Of a stretch of 64,000 bases of DNA, positions 45,414 to 59,392 are shown piece after piece (within the stretch, counting starts at the first letter, position 1; each line of letters opens with the position of its first letter). This DNA is from Nageia nagi (lineage: Eukaryota > Pinophyta), in the NCBI GenBank assembly GCA_050084985.1, contig JBITNC010000001.1, positions 98,332,001-98,396,000 on the forward strand, given 5' to 3'. The notes below the pieces were generated by a model, which saw nothing but the letters and a program-made list of their open reading frames with translations, did no database searches and was not told where the DNA came from. The translations under genes and the position numbers were made by a program.

Positions 45414-45426
45414 AAGAGGGGAAGGA
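45414..45426 (+). promoter_or_regulatory. Polypurine tract, copy B
   Basis: aagaggggaagga immediately before the LTR start TGTCACAACCC at 45,427. Confidence 0.85.
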
Positions 45427-48400
45427 TGTCACAACCCAACTTCTTGATGTGCATTCCCTTGCTAGATTCAAGACTATGTGGCAAATTTTTTTACATGAAA
45501 TAAGAGGACATTATTATATTTTATTTTACTTATGGTATTTTTATGAAATTAATTTGAAATTTACTCTTATGATAATATGATATTATCTATCCTTCTTCGT
45601 ACAAATATACTATCAAGGTGCATGTGTCTATGTGTGCAGGTTGCAAGTATGAAGGTGTGATGCTCATGTATGGTTATAGAGATGGTTGTTTGAGGTTGTA
45701 TACAAGATCTTAGAATCCAAACTCAGGATACATTGGATAGCCAAAGTTAGGATATCATGTATTTGCATGAGGTGAGGATCAAATGAGTCTCCTAAGATTC
45801 TTACTTTTGGTTATTTATTGTGAAGATGCCACCAAGGACCCCCTGATGGGAACTTTAGTAGGGGTAGGTGATTCATTGCACTTTCATTATGTATAGATAT
45901 TAATCTAATTAATTAAAATATTAATTAAATTAGTAAGATTATGTAACAAAGGATTAATTTAATTATTATGATTAATTAAATTAATAACTTTATAAAAATA
46001 ATACTTAATACTTAAAAATATATAATATAATAAATTAAAATAAAGTAATAAAATGAATATAATTAAGAGATAAGTTTAAGGAAAATATAAACTTGAAACA
46101 TGGTCATGTAGGGTTAAGTGACAACTAAGAATTAGATGTCATGAATATAAAATATTACTATTTTATTAAAAATCCTTGATCCCTTAAAAAGTTATAAATA
46201 TACCCTTAGAGCTCACATTTAGGGGGAATTGCAAGTGATAGGATTTGATTCAAGATGAAGAGTTGAAGTCTTGGTGGCAAATTAGGTTGATTCTCTTCAT
46301 GTTTCCCAACTCCATTTTCTCTATATGCAATGCCATAAATTCTTTTTGAAGAGAAAATGATTTTAGGATTGATTTTGGGGCTATGGAAAATAAATTTTGA
46401 GTGATTGATTTTAACAAATTATATCTAAATTTGATTGATGAAAATAAGGAGGATTTGTGAAAAGAATTATTTGATTTGGTCTATGCTTGATTATTTCGGT
46501 TGCGATAAAAATCCTCACTATAGTTTTCTACTGAGTTTTGATTTACCTAATTTAAAAATATACATGGTTATGAATTATTATTTAGTTTAAATTTAAATTC
46601 TAATTGGTAAGGTTTGATATATGATTTTAGAAAAATCTGACTAGAATCCACAAGATCATGGTGATTTTAGAAATAATTGTAAAATCTTTAACCATAGTGT
46701 GTCCTTAACAAAAAAGATCTAATTGTATGTGGTTTAGTCCAGCTTGGTTGATTAATTTTATTTTTAGAATCCATGATTTTATGATTAAATTTAATTAAAC
46801 TCCAAAATTGATAAAACTCTTGGATGATTAATGTTTGAAGCCATATTGTTGGAAATTTGATCAAACATTAAAATGAAATTTTGGGTTGTAATATGATGTT
46901 TTCAACCTTGAACACATTGTCTCCTAAAGGAAACATTACAAATTTATAGATATTTAAAATTTGTACATTGTAAAAAAGAGGGCTCAAACGGACACCCAAG
47001 TTAAAAGTTATGGCCAAAATACTATGGCATTCTCAAAGGCTAATTTTAGCCATAAGTATACCAATAGTTTAAAGGGTTAAAACTAATACTCTAAGAGGAT
47101 ATTTTGGAAATGAGTTAATATTTAGAAGAAATTATGAAAAGGATAATTACTATAGAATGAATTCTAAAATAATTAAGAAATAGATTAATCATGAAGAAAG
47201 AGATCATGAATTACTAAGAGTTGTAGAGAAATAATTTTGTAGACAATTAAGGATAATTATTATGGAGCCAATGGCATAACCATTTGAGAAAATATAACTT
47301 TATTATTTGAAATTAAGAATTAAAGATATTTATTCCACTTTATTATCTAGTTATGAAGTGATTTTAACACTTTTAAGAATCTAGATTTGATTGATTTATT
47401 TCTCTTATTACTCTATCATAAGATGGAAAAGTGTATTTTCTAAGTGAATTGAGTAACCTAGGAATGGAGTAGCATTGTAGGTATCTTTTGAGATTATTAC
47501 ATGAGTATATGCATAGTAAATAAAACCTGTTATGATCAAAATAACCACCATGAGCTACTATGTCCAAGGAAGGTTGATTTGTGCTTATGAGGGATCCTTG
47601 CATGTTCAATTGATTGAGGATGTAACTTCATACTTAACAAAGGATACTTGTATCAAGATTTTGTATATGTATTAATGTAATAGCAAGATGATTTGTATGA
47701 TATTGTGTTACTATACATTACTAGAAAATGAGAAATTATGATGTATTGTATATATATACAATGTGTAAGTTGGAGCCATGTATGGAATACCCTTATGATA
47801 TATCGATGATATGTTAATAATATTCAAGATCCATTATTGATATGCTAAATGTTTGATGATTTTCCTAGTCATGTATAAGAGCTTAAAATTATATTCATAT
47901 GAATTGATTTACTAGGAAATTGAAGGTTAGATAAAATTAGATGATGATAACCATAATGGCTATTGAATGATATTGTAAAGAATATTATTATATGTTATTG
48001 GATGAATTGCATGTATGATGAAACATATCATTAGTATTATATAATACATGTAAATGGTGATATGTAAATATAGGAGTCATTATTGCATGAGTAGAAGTGA
48101 TAAATGATTATTAAAGGTATGAATAATTATATAGATAAGAAAAACCATCTTTGACGTTTTGATCTATAATACACATACCAAGTTAAGCATAACCAACTAG
48201 GATGGAACATATAGTCATGAAATAGTATGTGGTTAATCTTGGGAAATGATATTGAACCTTAGATAAACCATAGATAATTCTTGAGAATAATTTTATGAGA
48301 TTAAGGAATTATTGAGCTAGGATAATTCAAGAAAATCTCAAGTAAATCAAGGAATTATTGAGTTAGAATAATTCAAGGAGATCTCAATAGAACAAGGAAT

Positions 48401-48768
48401 TATCAAATATGGATAATGTAAGGAGTTATCAACACACATGACTTCACGATGACAATATCGATTATTGAGAAGGATAATTGAGGAATTTTCAAGATTCTTC
48501 ATGAAGGACCCTAAAATACTTAAATTTCTAAACTTGATGATGGCTATGATCAGGGTAGGTTAAGATACCATCAATAAGAAAGAATGCTTCAAGATGGGTT
48601 TACAAAGTGAGAAGGCTATTATCTCTTAAGATGAAAATTATAGGAAAACCATTTAAGATATTTAATGAGAAGGTTAAATATCAAGAGATAAATGATGTTC
48701 TCATCTAATGATGAGATCAAGACTCAAGAATAATGATACTTAAAACTATTATGTTATCTCAATCTCAC
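45427..48768 (+). mobile_element. 3' LTR, copy B
   Basis: Same left end and TATA box (46,193-46,200) as copy A. The candidate right terminus reads TCTCACG here rather than TCTCACA. No gag or pol precedes this copy, only about 275 bp of element interior, showing that it arrived by duplication of an already broken locus rather than by a fresh insertion. Confidence 0.6.
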
Positions 48769-49728
48769 GGGTCACAAGTACTTTCTAAACTTTCAATATT
48801 GAATGTCCATGTGTATTTGTATATTGGTTCAATTTTATTTTCTCATTTCATGTGTGTTTATTGGGATTGGAGTTAAGTTTAGAATCAATTTTTAAGATGT
48901 AAAAATTGGATTTTGACATGTATAGAAACCATTGTTTAAAATTTATTATTTTAGGATCATGCCAATACTTGTTGGGCCAACATAATTTGATCTAAATTAA
49001 AGTAGTTTTTAAAATCCTTTTGGGGAAAGATAGTTAAGATATTGAATAATGTTAAGAATGTTTTTTCATATTTTTTAATGATTTATTTTTATTATTATTT
49101 TATTAGCCCTAATTACATTTTTTAATATTACTTTTGTTGGGCCAACATAAATTGATCTAAACTTATCCTTTTTTAGAATTATTTTTTTATTTAGTATAAA
49201 ATTATGTTTAGAATGTTGTCATATAATTTTTTTTTATAATTATAAAAAATAAAAAAGTTATTAAAAAAAAGACAACCTACTTTTTCAAGTTTATGGACAA
49301 GTTTAATCGAAAATTAATTGAAAAATAGAAAATATAATCCAATTGTAAAAAAATTACATATTTTAAATCTACACATTTTTTTAATCTATAATGGATTTTA
49401 ATTTTATAAACAATTCTATAAAAAAGATTATCAAATACATGTTAAAATCAAATTTTTTTCCATCGCCATTGATAGGAACTTGCATGTACATGTCCAAGGC
49501 TAAGGATTGGCTCACCATGCCTCTCCCAAGCGAAAATACAAGGCAAACCCAAAGGGAAGTGGATTTTAAACTTAGAACAAGATCTTGATACGAATGGGAT
49601 CCCATTATATACTGGGATCCCATTATTTAAAGTACAATGAATCCATGTGAAAAGGAACAAGATCCCATTTTGCATGAATTTGTAGTCTTTTAAAATGAGA
49701 TCCTATTTTATAAGATGGAATCCCATTT

Positions 49729-49868
49729 TGTTTCGGGTTATTGATCCAAAATAAAAATGGGATCTTGATATATGGTTCAAAAAATCAAACAAAATGGGAT
49801 CTCATTTTATTCAAGTTCTTGAAGCATATATTAGGATCCCATTTTAATTTTGGACGAGGAACCCAAAA
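49729..49868. repeat. Palindrome, copy B
   Basis: Same structure as 39,673-39,813. Arms 49,729-49,779 and 49,819-49,868 pair slightly less well because several positions changed on one side only (for example tgaagcat against atggttca). Confidence 0.75.
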
Positions 49869-49959
49869 CAAAATAGGATCTTAATTTTTACAACACGAGA
49901 TCCTGTTCTATAAAAAATAATTTAATTTTCCAATGCCTACTTTTAGTGGACCCAACTTC

Positions 49960-50335
49960 TTGTATGCACCCATTCATTTTGTATATACAACATGGTATGT
50001 ACTTAGTTACAATTACATATCTTTTTTATGTTTTGCTAGCATCTACCAACTTAGCACTTTTGAACTTGTTTATGTGTATTTTGGTAGTGAAGTTCAAAGC
50101 ACCCTCAACATATCTTACATGATAAACAAGGTAAATTTAATGCAAGTATAATTATTAATCCTACAATTGTAGGATATGTACAAAATTAAATATTATAGAA
50201 ACTTCTAGGTAGATGCATTTGTCAACTATAAAATTGACTACATGATGAAACACTATAATTTAATAAAGTGTTAAAAACAAGTCCAAAAGTAGTAAGTTGG
50301 CAAAAATATATTTTTAATACTTAATAACTATTCAA
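49960..50335. repeat. Satellite-monomer fragments, copy B
   Basis: Equivalent to 39,905-40,275, with a plus-orientation piece at 49,960-50,070 and an inverted piece at 50,275-50,335. Confidence 0.65.
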
Positions 50336-50527
50336 CCTAGAAATATAATAACTATGCTATCTTACCTCCACTATAAACATTGGATGTCTTTCCACCAAGA
50401 TAACATATTCAAAACATCATGAATTAGATAAGTAAGATCTAGCTACATTTACAAGTTCTGAGTAGATATGTCACCATTATACTTCAATATTGTTCCTAAT
50501 ATTACCACATAATGAAATTTGATGCTT

Positions 50528-50555
50528 TATATATATATATATATATATATATATG
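50528..50555. repeat. (TA)n microsatellite, copy B
   Basis: About 14 TA units. Confidence 0.95.
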
Positions 50556-50822
50556 GGCATAATGGGTGATAATGTTGGAGGCATTTTTTTAATTAATAAT
50601 ATTCAATATGTATAACAGTACACACCTCTTCTAAATAAATGTGTATTTTTTAAAAAAATATCTAAAAAAAATGGGTCAATGTACCCTCTTAGAAAAAGAA
50701 AAATAAATAAAATTAGGGTATTCATGTCAAAAGTAGGACCAACCTTAATAGCCAAATCAAAAATTTAAAATCTTGTATTTTAGAAACTTGGTTATGGGTT
50801 AGCCATTAATATTTTCCTTATC

Positions 50823-50855
<33 letters not shown>

Positions 50856-50860
50856 ATATA
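50823..50860. repeat. (TA)n tract at the R repeat border, copy B
   Basis: TA units interrupted once by TT. Confidence 0.95.
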
Positions 50861-52690
50861 AGTCCATGGCCAACACTTTAATTGGGCTCACTATGATTAA
50901 GATCGGGTGTCTCGAGAAACTGAGGAAAACGTATTTTGAATAATTTTCCTATTGGAAGAATGCTTCAAGACTACACCCTTTTTTCTTTATTAATTTAAGA
51001 AGAGATGGTTTTAAATTGACTCAATTTAACCCCTCTACATTGTGTTGGTTTTAACCATATTGTAAAAAAATAATCCTAAAGTTAAATGTGGTGGTTATTC
51101 ATTGTTTCATTATCTTTTTTGGTGGTGGATTTTGCAAAAACTTCTAACTACTACATTATATTTTTCATGTAATGATTTAATAATCTATATGGTGGTAGTT
51201 ATTAGTTATTGCTATAAAGGATCCACTTTTGGTGGCATCTATATAAATTGTGATGGGATAACCATTATTAAAGCACTTTGGGGGGTTTAAAATATCGAAA
51301 AATACCCTTTTTGGTCTAGTATGCATTTATAGAATGATGGAATTGTTTTAAAAAATGCCCCATCATAATGAAATCTCATGGGATGCGAGGTTAGAAGGAA
51401 ATGCATAAAACAAATATATTGAAAAAATATTATAAATTATATAAGGGAATGCCAAACAAAATGCAATAAGGATTTGTACAATAGTTTCCTATAAGTCTAT
51501 CTTAGAGATACTATACTTGGATAGGTAAAAAATAAATCTAATGCAATAGGTGAGTGAATGAATGAGCTTCCCTTTAGAAGGGTAATATAGATAATGAAGG
51601 TTTCTAGGAGTTGAAGACATTTTGCAAGGTGTAGAGTGTAGTGTGTTTATTCTTTTGTAGTAAACATGTGAAATGCCTGCTTCAACTATCCATCTTGATA
51701 GCATTGTATGGAAGTATTATTTGTATTGATGTAGGGATTTCTATTTGGATGAGAAGTGATGTGATTGAATGAGTATGCAAATTTAAGAAATAGAGGGCCT
51801 TTACCATTAAAGATAAAGCCACATACCTATGGAATTATAATCCTAATATTTATTAAATAAAAATTCAATAATAAAATACCATCGCCATATGCACAACTCA
51901 TGACCTTACAACCATCTATTTCTACTTGTTAATATAGTTTAAATTATAGAGGATGAATGCATCACAAGGAGGATTCTGTAAGGATTTGAGATCCCATAAT
52001 ATTGATTCCATTCCAAAAAAAATATCATCAAATATTTTAAGTAACAAACCATATATCAAAATATAGAAAACAAGATTAGGAAATAAAATTCAGATAGATT
52101 AAATAAATTACCAATTACCACATCAAATTTTAAATAGATAATAGGGCTTCAAAATTGGGTAAGAGAATTAGAAAAGAGCTTACTTGATCCATAATGAGTA
52201 ATTTCAATCAATAGAATGATTCCCTTGACTATATTTGTTGCTTCACATTGATTTCTATTATAACCTTGCAATATATTCTTTCCCTATTTATTCTTACAAA
52301 AACTAGATAAGGGTATGTCAATATTAGTGCATGCTTATCCCATATCTCTAATCGAATCTAGATTATATTTTATGTTTAATGAATAAAAAATAGGGGGTGA
52401 CCTTGAATCCTTTTTAGGTTGGATTTCCAAACATCCTTTCCTAAATATTTTCTCTAGAACATTCCTAAAATTCTCATGCATAAGTGGTTTCATGGTGAAT
52501 AATATTTGATGCATTTTAATCACACAATGATAAAAAATATATGAGATTTGTAATTTTAATCATGCTCCTTTTATTTATTCAATAATATGATATTCTCCCC
52601 TTACTTTCCACACATTTTATTTTATATTTTTATCTTAATATATATGTAAGTGCCTAATCTAGTCATTATGCCTTTCATTAATTTTCTTAA
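50861..52690 (+). repeat. R repeat, copy B
   Basis: Same layout as copy A, with the conserved minus-strand frame at 52,335-52,523. Confidence 0.8.
51325..51510 (+). pseudogene. PPR fragment inside the R repeat, copy B
   Basis: Reads MMELF, K.MPHHNEISWDARL, then a stop and NKYIEK, slightly more decayed than copy A (the FDKM segment is broken). Confidence 0.6.
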
Positions 52691-55600
52691 CTTCCTTATT
52701 AATATATGTAAATGCAATGAAGAGCATTTATGAGACCACATACAAATGTACATAGGTTGTTATAGTTTTAATATTTAAATGATATTATAAATGCCCCATA
52801 ATATCATGTAATACTTGAGAAGTATGCCTAGGATATTTGTAGATTTGATTCTTTGAGGATGGGTGATATGATTTTGATGTAATGATGGCTTATTATTAAA
52901 AATTCAATGATCATATCAAACTAGGATATGCTAGTCAGTTTTAGCCCAAATACAAGTTGACTTATGCAACTATGATCATTTAATGCCATCATACATATAG
53001 ATAGGATGATGGAATTTCATTTACCTCTAAGATGCAATATGAATGATTCAAAGTTTTATGGTAGACAATGTGCAAGGTAGGTTAGATATGTTATACCATC
53101 CATTGGCATGCAAACATTATGCAGTTAAGAGATGCTATAGTCCTCATCATCCAAGGGTCTTAATGGTCCATCAATACCTCTAAAAACATCAAATAAACAT
53201 CAATAATACTAATATTATGCAATATAGTATCAAGTAAAACTAAAATATCATGTCATAATAGGCTAACTACAAAATAATTGATAACTCATTAACACATCAA
53301 TCATCAATTTACAAAGTAGCACCACATATCAAGGTTGTGGTCTAGCGAGACATGATGTTCATGCTTGGTTAAGTAGGCCCTGCTTAGAGTAGTTAAGAAT
53401 GGGTGACCTACCAGGATGTATGCTATCTTTGAAGTGCAACATATTTGAATACCATGAGCTCACAAACTGGTATAGTTGGGTTGCACAAGAGCCAATGCTA
53501 GCCCTTGATGATGTGAAATAGAAAGTAGGCATCTTATCATAAAAGCTTGGGTTCATATAAGCCAATGAGTAGTCATTGGTATGGTGGGGTGGTTCGAGTG
53601 GCCAACACTAGCCCATTGGTTTTGATTTTTGTTGTGATTTCCTACCATAAATTTTGGCTAATGTTCATGGTCAAAATGTTCTCTTAGTTTATTTTTTCAT
53701 TTAAGGCACCTACCAAAAAATATTGGATGATGTCAATGCAAGCATGAGCCCTTGTACATGGTTATAATTCAGATTCCTACAATAGAAAATGGATCATGTA
53801 GGGGCTAAAATTAACCCTTAGTTATGGTTACAATTTAAGGCACCCCACCATAAAATTACGAATTGTGGAGACCTAAGAAACCTTGATCCATAAGCTTGAC
53901 CTCAAATTTTATTTTCCCATGGATAATATGCAATAAATTTTGTATAATTGGTAGGTGTTTATGATGTTGTAGGTTTATGAGTACCTTGAAGAGGCCTTCA
54001 AAGGTCTTATTGACTTGGTATGTGCCCATGTTATTTGGGGTTGGTGATGATAAGTGTGTAGAGGATTAAATGAGTTGGAGTATGATCATAGTAAGATAAA
54101 ATCCATTAAGTTTAAATCATTCCTATGTGCCAGTTGTGGTTGAATATTCTTTGATTGTTAATAAATATATCTTTTAGGAGGTGTATATGAATGGAATTAT
54201 ACCTATGTAGTAAGTTAGATCAAAAGGATGGAAAAATAAGCAAATGAATTTTGAATAAGCAATAAACCAGGTTGTCAAGAGCCCAATGGTACAACAAACT
54301 TTGAGCATATTTTCTATGAGGGATTCCTTGAGGAATATTTAGATTGAGTGATAATGAGTTAAAGATAAGTGATGCTTATGTTATAAGTATAATATAGAAA
54401 TTGATAACCCAATTGTTCTAAAAATATTTGTATTGATGAGTCAGGTAATTTGGCTTGAGGCAGTGTTAGACCTTAGGACCTTTGATGATAGTAGTAATAT
54501 CAACTAAAAAGTGAAGTCATGTGAGATACATTACCCTTATTAGGAGTTTAAGTGGGGGAGTAAATTCTTAGTAGAGTGGTTTATGTAGTAGGATTTTATT
54601 ATGTGTATTCAGTTTCAATTAGTAAGACCTATTGATATTGTATGGCACAACCTTGATAAGGTATATCATAGTCACCTATCTTAAATGGTTTGGTAACCTT
54701 TTTATGTTGATAGGGGCTATTGTAAATGAATGATTTAGGAAGTGGAAATAGTTAAACTACTACTCAGAGAACTCCCAAGGATTTTGGTATGCCTCTTATT
54801 CTTGAATTCCTCCTCAATACTAAATGATGGAAATTGAGGGAATTTGATCTAGCTTTATAGTATATATGGGTTATGGATAGGGGAGTTAGGAGAAGTGAGG
54901 TGTGAAGATACATACATGGAAATTCTCAAGTTACATTCTCACATCCATGCATTTGTTGAATGTTTAATGGTAGCTTTAATTTTATGTTTATCTAACTTAC
55001 TACTCAAAACTAACTAAAGGCTACATTTTATGAGACATAAATATCTTACTACTTTTAATGCACCCTCATGACGACATGGGATGGGGCATGTGAATTAATT
55101 AATATAAAATGGACCTTATCCTAATAAAATAAACCAACGAACTAAAACATAATAAAACTAGCTAATTATAATGAATTTACTTATGGTATTAGTTCATTAG
55201 TGGGATTTTGGGGATGAAGAGTAAAGTGCTAGTCGTAGTGTGTATTACTTTGACCCAAACCTTTGAGCTAATGGATGTTTAGGGTGATGTTTAAGTTTGT
55301 AAGATAAAAAATTATAAGATGGATAAAAATGACTCATTGTTGTGGTGGATAAAACCAAGGCATTTTGGAGTGTACTTTGAAGGGATAGTTAAGTGTTCCT
55401 CTTTGTTGTTGCTAATTGAGTCTATAAGAGGATGATGTCATATGTTTAGTATTTAGCATATAAGGGCAAGTCCTTTGGGACAAAATGGTTATGGTTCTCA
55501 TATGTGGTTCAAGCTCCTATATCAAGTTAGTTAAGATCTATGCTTGATAAGGTTGTTGAGCTACCTAAGTTGAATTATGAGAAGTTTGATTGTGCTTATA

Positions 55601-56498
55601 CATGTGATGCTATGTAGACCAACACATGAGATGATAACACCTAAGGAATGAATATTATGGTTAGTAGTGGGTATATAAATGCTATCATCACATATCCAAA
55701 TAGCCATTATTGGTTATATAATATGAACCATATTCTAATTGTGTGTTTGTTACTCTCAAGGTTCTCTTTAGCTATGCAATATTAACATTAAAAATTGAAT
55801 TCATCAGGTGATGTTACCATTATATTCCATACAAATCCAATTATGAGGTAGTGATGGATGCAACCTTCAAGATTGAAAATCCAAGAGGGTAGTGAAGACC
55901 CTTCTTTGGGTTCATTATCTCCTTTAAGAATTCTATATATCATATATGACTAGGTTTGTCTAATGTCAAGATACCACCCATTTCTAAAGTTGGGGAGAAT
56001 ATGAGAGGGTAACCTCTCATGGTGGTGCAAGTGGATAAAGCATAACCTCTTGGTGCATGTAGACCATCACCATGGTACAAAATACCATACTAGAGGAACC
56101 ATGGTTGGCATAGGTTGCAAGAAACCATTTTGATGGTTGGACTAGATAGGAAAGTTAGTCAAAGTGCTCAGGGTGACTATAGTGGTGACTTCAATGTATG
56201 GTCTAAGGTTGAGGGTGAGATAGGTATCCTTTGGGACCCCATGGTGGTGCATGGTTATGTAAGCATAGTGTCTCAATAGACTAGGACCTTAGTGTCTTGA
56301 TAGGTTGGGTTATATCCTAAAGGGTATAATGCTTTAGGTAGACTGCAATTAAGGAATTGATGGTTAGGCATAGTATTAGTAGACTTTATTATCATGTCTA
56401 CAAGAGTGTCTATATTGCTTATGCCAATATCAGGAAGTACTCCAGTTTGAGCAAGGCCATGATGGGTGGCTCATGTTGGTATTATCATAAGAACTTTG
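52691..56498. repeat. Region D; left 2.8 kb shared with copy C
   Basis: 52,691-55,510 matches 61,150-64,000 in the same orientation at perhaps 88% by eye. I found no protein remnant on either strand. The remainder (about 55,510-56,498) has no recognised content. Within it are repeated phrases such as aaggcaccccaccataaaa/aggcacctaccaaaaaatat (about 53,703 and 53,839) and a 5S-like fragment. Confidence 0.7.
53360..53451 (+). repeat. 5S-rRNA-like fragment, copy B side
   Basis: ggttaag, tgctt, agagtagt, atgggtgacct and a final gtgcaacat follow the order and spacing of the 3' two-thirds of plant 5S rRNA (GTTAAGC, GTGCTTGG, GAGTAGT, GATGGGTGACCT, GTGTTGCA), which includes the internal promoter C box. 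The 5' part of 5S is not convincing. It is not a functional 5S gene. It may derive from a 5S-carrying retroelement such as Cassandra TRIM or a 5S-derived SINE. Confidence 0.5.
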
Positions 56499-57026
56499 AT
56501 AAATCTCATTCTTTTTAGGATATTAAATGATAAGCATGAAATTTACTTTATAATGTTATCATCATTGCATAGATTTATACATAAAATATATGATATTTTC
56601 ATCTTTAAATGGAAATATACATGCCTTGGTCATTAAACAAATCTTAGCATTTAAATACTTCAACCAAGAGAAGTTAATGATAAATTTTTTATCTTTATCT
56701 ATGCTAGGTCATAATACATCTTTTTGATTTATGTATAATTTGTTACTTAAATTAGTCATAATATTTTATTATTTTATAAACAATTGAAATATCATAAAGC
56801 ATTCAAAATTCAAAATTTTATTCATTACTATTATGTGAGAATGCTTCTTTTTGAGTTGGAAGGAAAAGGGTAAGTTAAAAATCCTATGAGGGATGTCCAA
56901 GTTTAAATATCTAAGCTTGTTGGATTAAAAATACAAGAATCCATAAAGTAATGGTGGTGTAGTACCCCTGCTCTTTGCTCCTTAAGTAAAAGTCATCTAT
57001 CCAAGTTTCTAACAAACTTGATGATC
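56499..57026 (+). repeat. Second copy of the 26,216-27,290 dispersed repeat
   Basis: Same orientation as the first copy. It lacks the 626-bp middle piece (26,612-27,237) and has about 70 extra bases near 56,800. Confidence 0.75.
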
Positions 57027-57611
57027 ACATATTAAGTCTAGCCATAAAGGTTTAGCATTAGTGTGATAGGGATGATGAAAGATTTTTCATCTTCAAATTC
57101 ACCATGATGATATTGATAAACCTTATAAGGTATATTTAAGCTTTTATGTGACCTTTGTAATGTATATATAAAATATCCTTAGTATTTTAAGTATCTCCAT
57201 CAAGGTTATAAATGCCTGTTGTAGTGGTAGCAATGCTTTGAATTCATAGGCATCCCTACTAGGGCTATATACGTTTCAATAGTAGTAGTTGCAATATACA
57301 TTTTTAATAAGTAACAAGCATGCATATGGTTAAATATGTATGCAATACTAGAGTACTTCAAGAGGAATAATAGTTTGATAAATAAATTTGATGCATTGAA
57401 CCTAATTAGCATTTTTGACTATCTTGCACATTATTTTCATATTTTAAGTCATGATGAAATGGTTTTTTCTTTCTTAATAAAGTGATTGATGATTTATGAA
57501 ATTATATATTTTTAAGTTAATTTGATTATTCTAACTTGACTAAAGAAATTCATCCCTAGAAGGAGCTAGTGTTATCATCGAATTTTGAACTTTCAAAATT
57601 TGAATAAAAAG
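57027..57611. other. Intergenic DNA, nothing recognised
   Basis: The minus-strand 68-codon frame at 57,206-57,412 has no domain I recognise. Confidence 0.4.
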
Positions 57612-58797
57612 ATACACTTTTTCTTTTTTTAATCAATGGTAAATTTATATTAATAGTGGTTTTTTATATAGGACCAAAAATATATTTTACAAAATTTGAA
57701 AGATATTATCATTTCATAAATACCACATGAACTTTTTATACACTGCATTCCACATCCATAGGGTGGATTCATCCATCTATGGTAACCAAAGTATAGTTCT
57801 GTCTCATAATCAAAAATAAAATTTTGAGTTTAAATTGCCTATATCAAAGAATAACCTTTGTATAAGTCTTATCATATTTAGAAAATATTGCTAGATTTGA
57901 AAAAGTATTTTTACATCTCAAACTTATAAGGTAGTATCTTAGTGCAATATATACATCTTCAAATATTTCATACATTTCCTCCAAACATTTTCCATTCATG
58001 GTAGTCTTTTTTCCTTGGCTTTAAATAGTTGACCTTTTTGGTTCATTGCCATAGGATGGGGTAGCCTCTTTTATTTTCTCATTCTTACTTTTCCCATCAT
58101 TTAGGCCTTCCGTTCCTTAGGAAAAATTGATTTCCTCTCTATAAAATGAAATTGCCATCCAGAGAGTCCCTAGGATTGTTTTGAACATTATTAGAAGATA
58201 TATCATATATGTCCTTAGTCACCATTATAGGGGTATTAATATGAGGATCAACTAAAGGAATGTTATTTTTAGAGGCTAAAAATTGCATTTTCTTAGTTTT
58301 CTTAACTTGCTGAACATCCATCTCAGAATCTTACCCATTCTAATAGTCCACAAATATTCATGCATCTCCTTTTTGTTGGATAGATTCACATTCGAGTTTA
58401 ATTTATTGGATGGGATATTCTTTATTTTGTGACCTTCTTGTTGGATATCAAAGCAATAGAGTATGAAATTTACAAATTCAATTTTTTGGTTCCATTACCC
58501 TTTTAGAGAAGATAGAGTAATAAGTTTTTACTAAGGATCTTTTGAGTCCATCAAAATGACCAATCTGGCTTTACTCATGTTGCTTTGCTTATCAAATTTT
58601 CATTTGTAATTTTATCTATGTATTAATAAGATCCAAGAGTATTACCAATTTTAATGAAAAATTTCATCCCCCATAATTCAATTAGAAGGGCATACATATT
58701 TACCCAGAATAAATGTAAATCAATTTTTTCAAAGAAGGGATCAAAACCAAGAGACTACTCTCTCATATAAATCCTCCTTTGTACAAAAAACTAAAAT
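57612..58797 (-). mobile_element. LINE ORF1 remnant with 3' tail, ORF2 deleted
   Basis: Minus strand about 58,790-58,330 reads FDPFFEKIDLHLFWVNMYAL, ELWGMKFFIKIGNTLGSY, ITNENLISKATMSKARLVIL, then FVNFILYCFDIQQEGHKIKN, a decayed CCHC zinc knuckle (C-x2-C-x4-H-x4-C with the second and last Cys lost), as in plant LINE ORF1 nucleic-acid-binding proteins. The open piece 58,139-58,321 follows. The lower end (57,612-57,660) has the taatataaatttaccattga plus A-rich end typical of LINE 3' termini. Only about 500 bp lie between, so ORF2 is gone. Confidence 0.7.
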
Positions 58798-58798
58798 A

Positions 58799-59392
58799 AT
58801 CCCACTGAAGATCATAGCACGTCTTTAGTGTAGGGTAATGTTGAATACCATAGATTCAGTATACCAACATATTTTGTATGTGAATAACCACCCATATCGT
58901 AATTTGTAAAGCATGAAGTCTCTAATAGTTTATTTAGAGAAATAGAGAGACTTAAATTTTAGTTTTGATATTTATTGACTATATTTTCCTTTCAATTTAT
59001 TCTATGCATTTATTCATGTATGAAAAATACATTCATTGTGTTTTCCAATAGAAAAACTAGTAAGCTTTTGAGGGTCCTTTCTTTATCTTTGCACATCATT
59101 TCATCATAAGTATTTCATATTTGGAATGCCATTATTTTTTCTTTCTAATAATATATTACACCCATACTTCTTATGATATCTTCCACCCTTTAACCATATT
59201 TTTTCACACATAGTCAACTCAGTCTATACAATTCCCTAATTAATACCTTCCTTCATTTCACTAAGAATTGTTAGAGATTTATCAATTGTTTAGAGTTGAT
59301 TCTTGAAGCATTTGAAAGTAAAAAATTTCCCATTTATAACACTTTTTATATCCTATGAAAAATTCAAAATTCACATAATATGCATTTCACCC
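58799..59392 (+). repeat. Copy C, left block (matches 44,233-44,836)
   Basis: Collinear with the S-spacer block until tgcatttcaccctt, where the match ends and sequence from the middle of the duplicated unit begins. Confidence 0.88.

Larger units (their letters stand above)
45150..52690 (+). repeat. Large direct duplication, copy B
   Basis: Matches copy A throughout. Differences include about 80 extra bases at 45,184-45,262 (aataatttattgaacc ... gttttaaat), an 82-bp gap relative to A after gcaagtgatag (about 46,238), and shorter (TA)n tracts. Unlike A, B continues after 52,690 into sequence shared with copy C. Confidence 0.92.

Noticed and set aside
35281-48768. Copies A and B as the two LTRs of one retrotransposon
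   Set aside because: Both are preceded by a polypurine tract and the same element interior, and homology extends several kilobases past any plausible LTR end. They are segmental duplicates, not 5' and 3' LTRs of one element.
53360-53451. Functional 5S rRNA gene
   Set aside because: The 5' third is missing, the C-box region has insertions and substitutions, and there is no T-run terminator directly after it.
52690-56498. Antisense integrase or other pol remnant in region D
   Set aside because: I read all frames around 53.9-54.3 kb and found no HHCC, DDE or chromodomain pattern.
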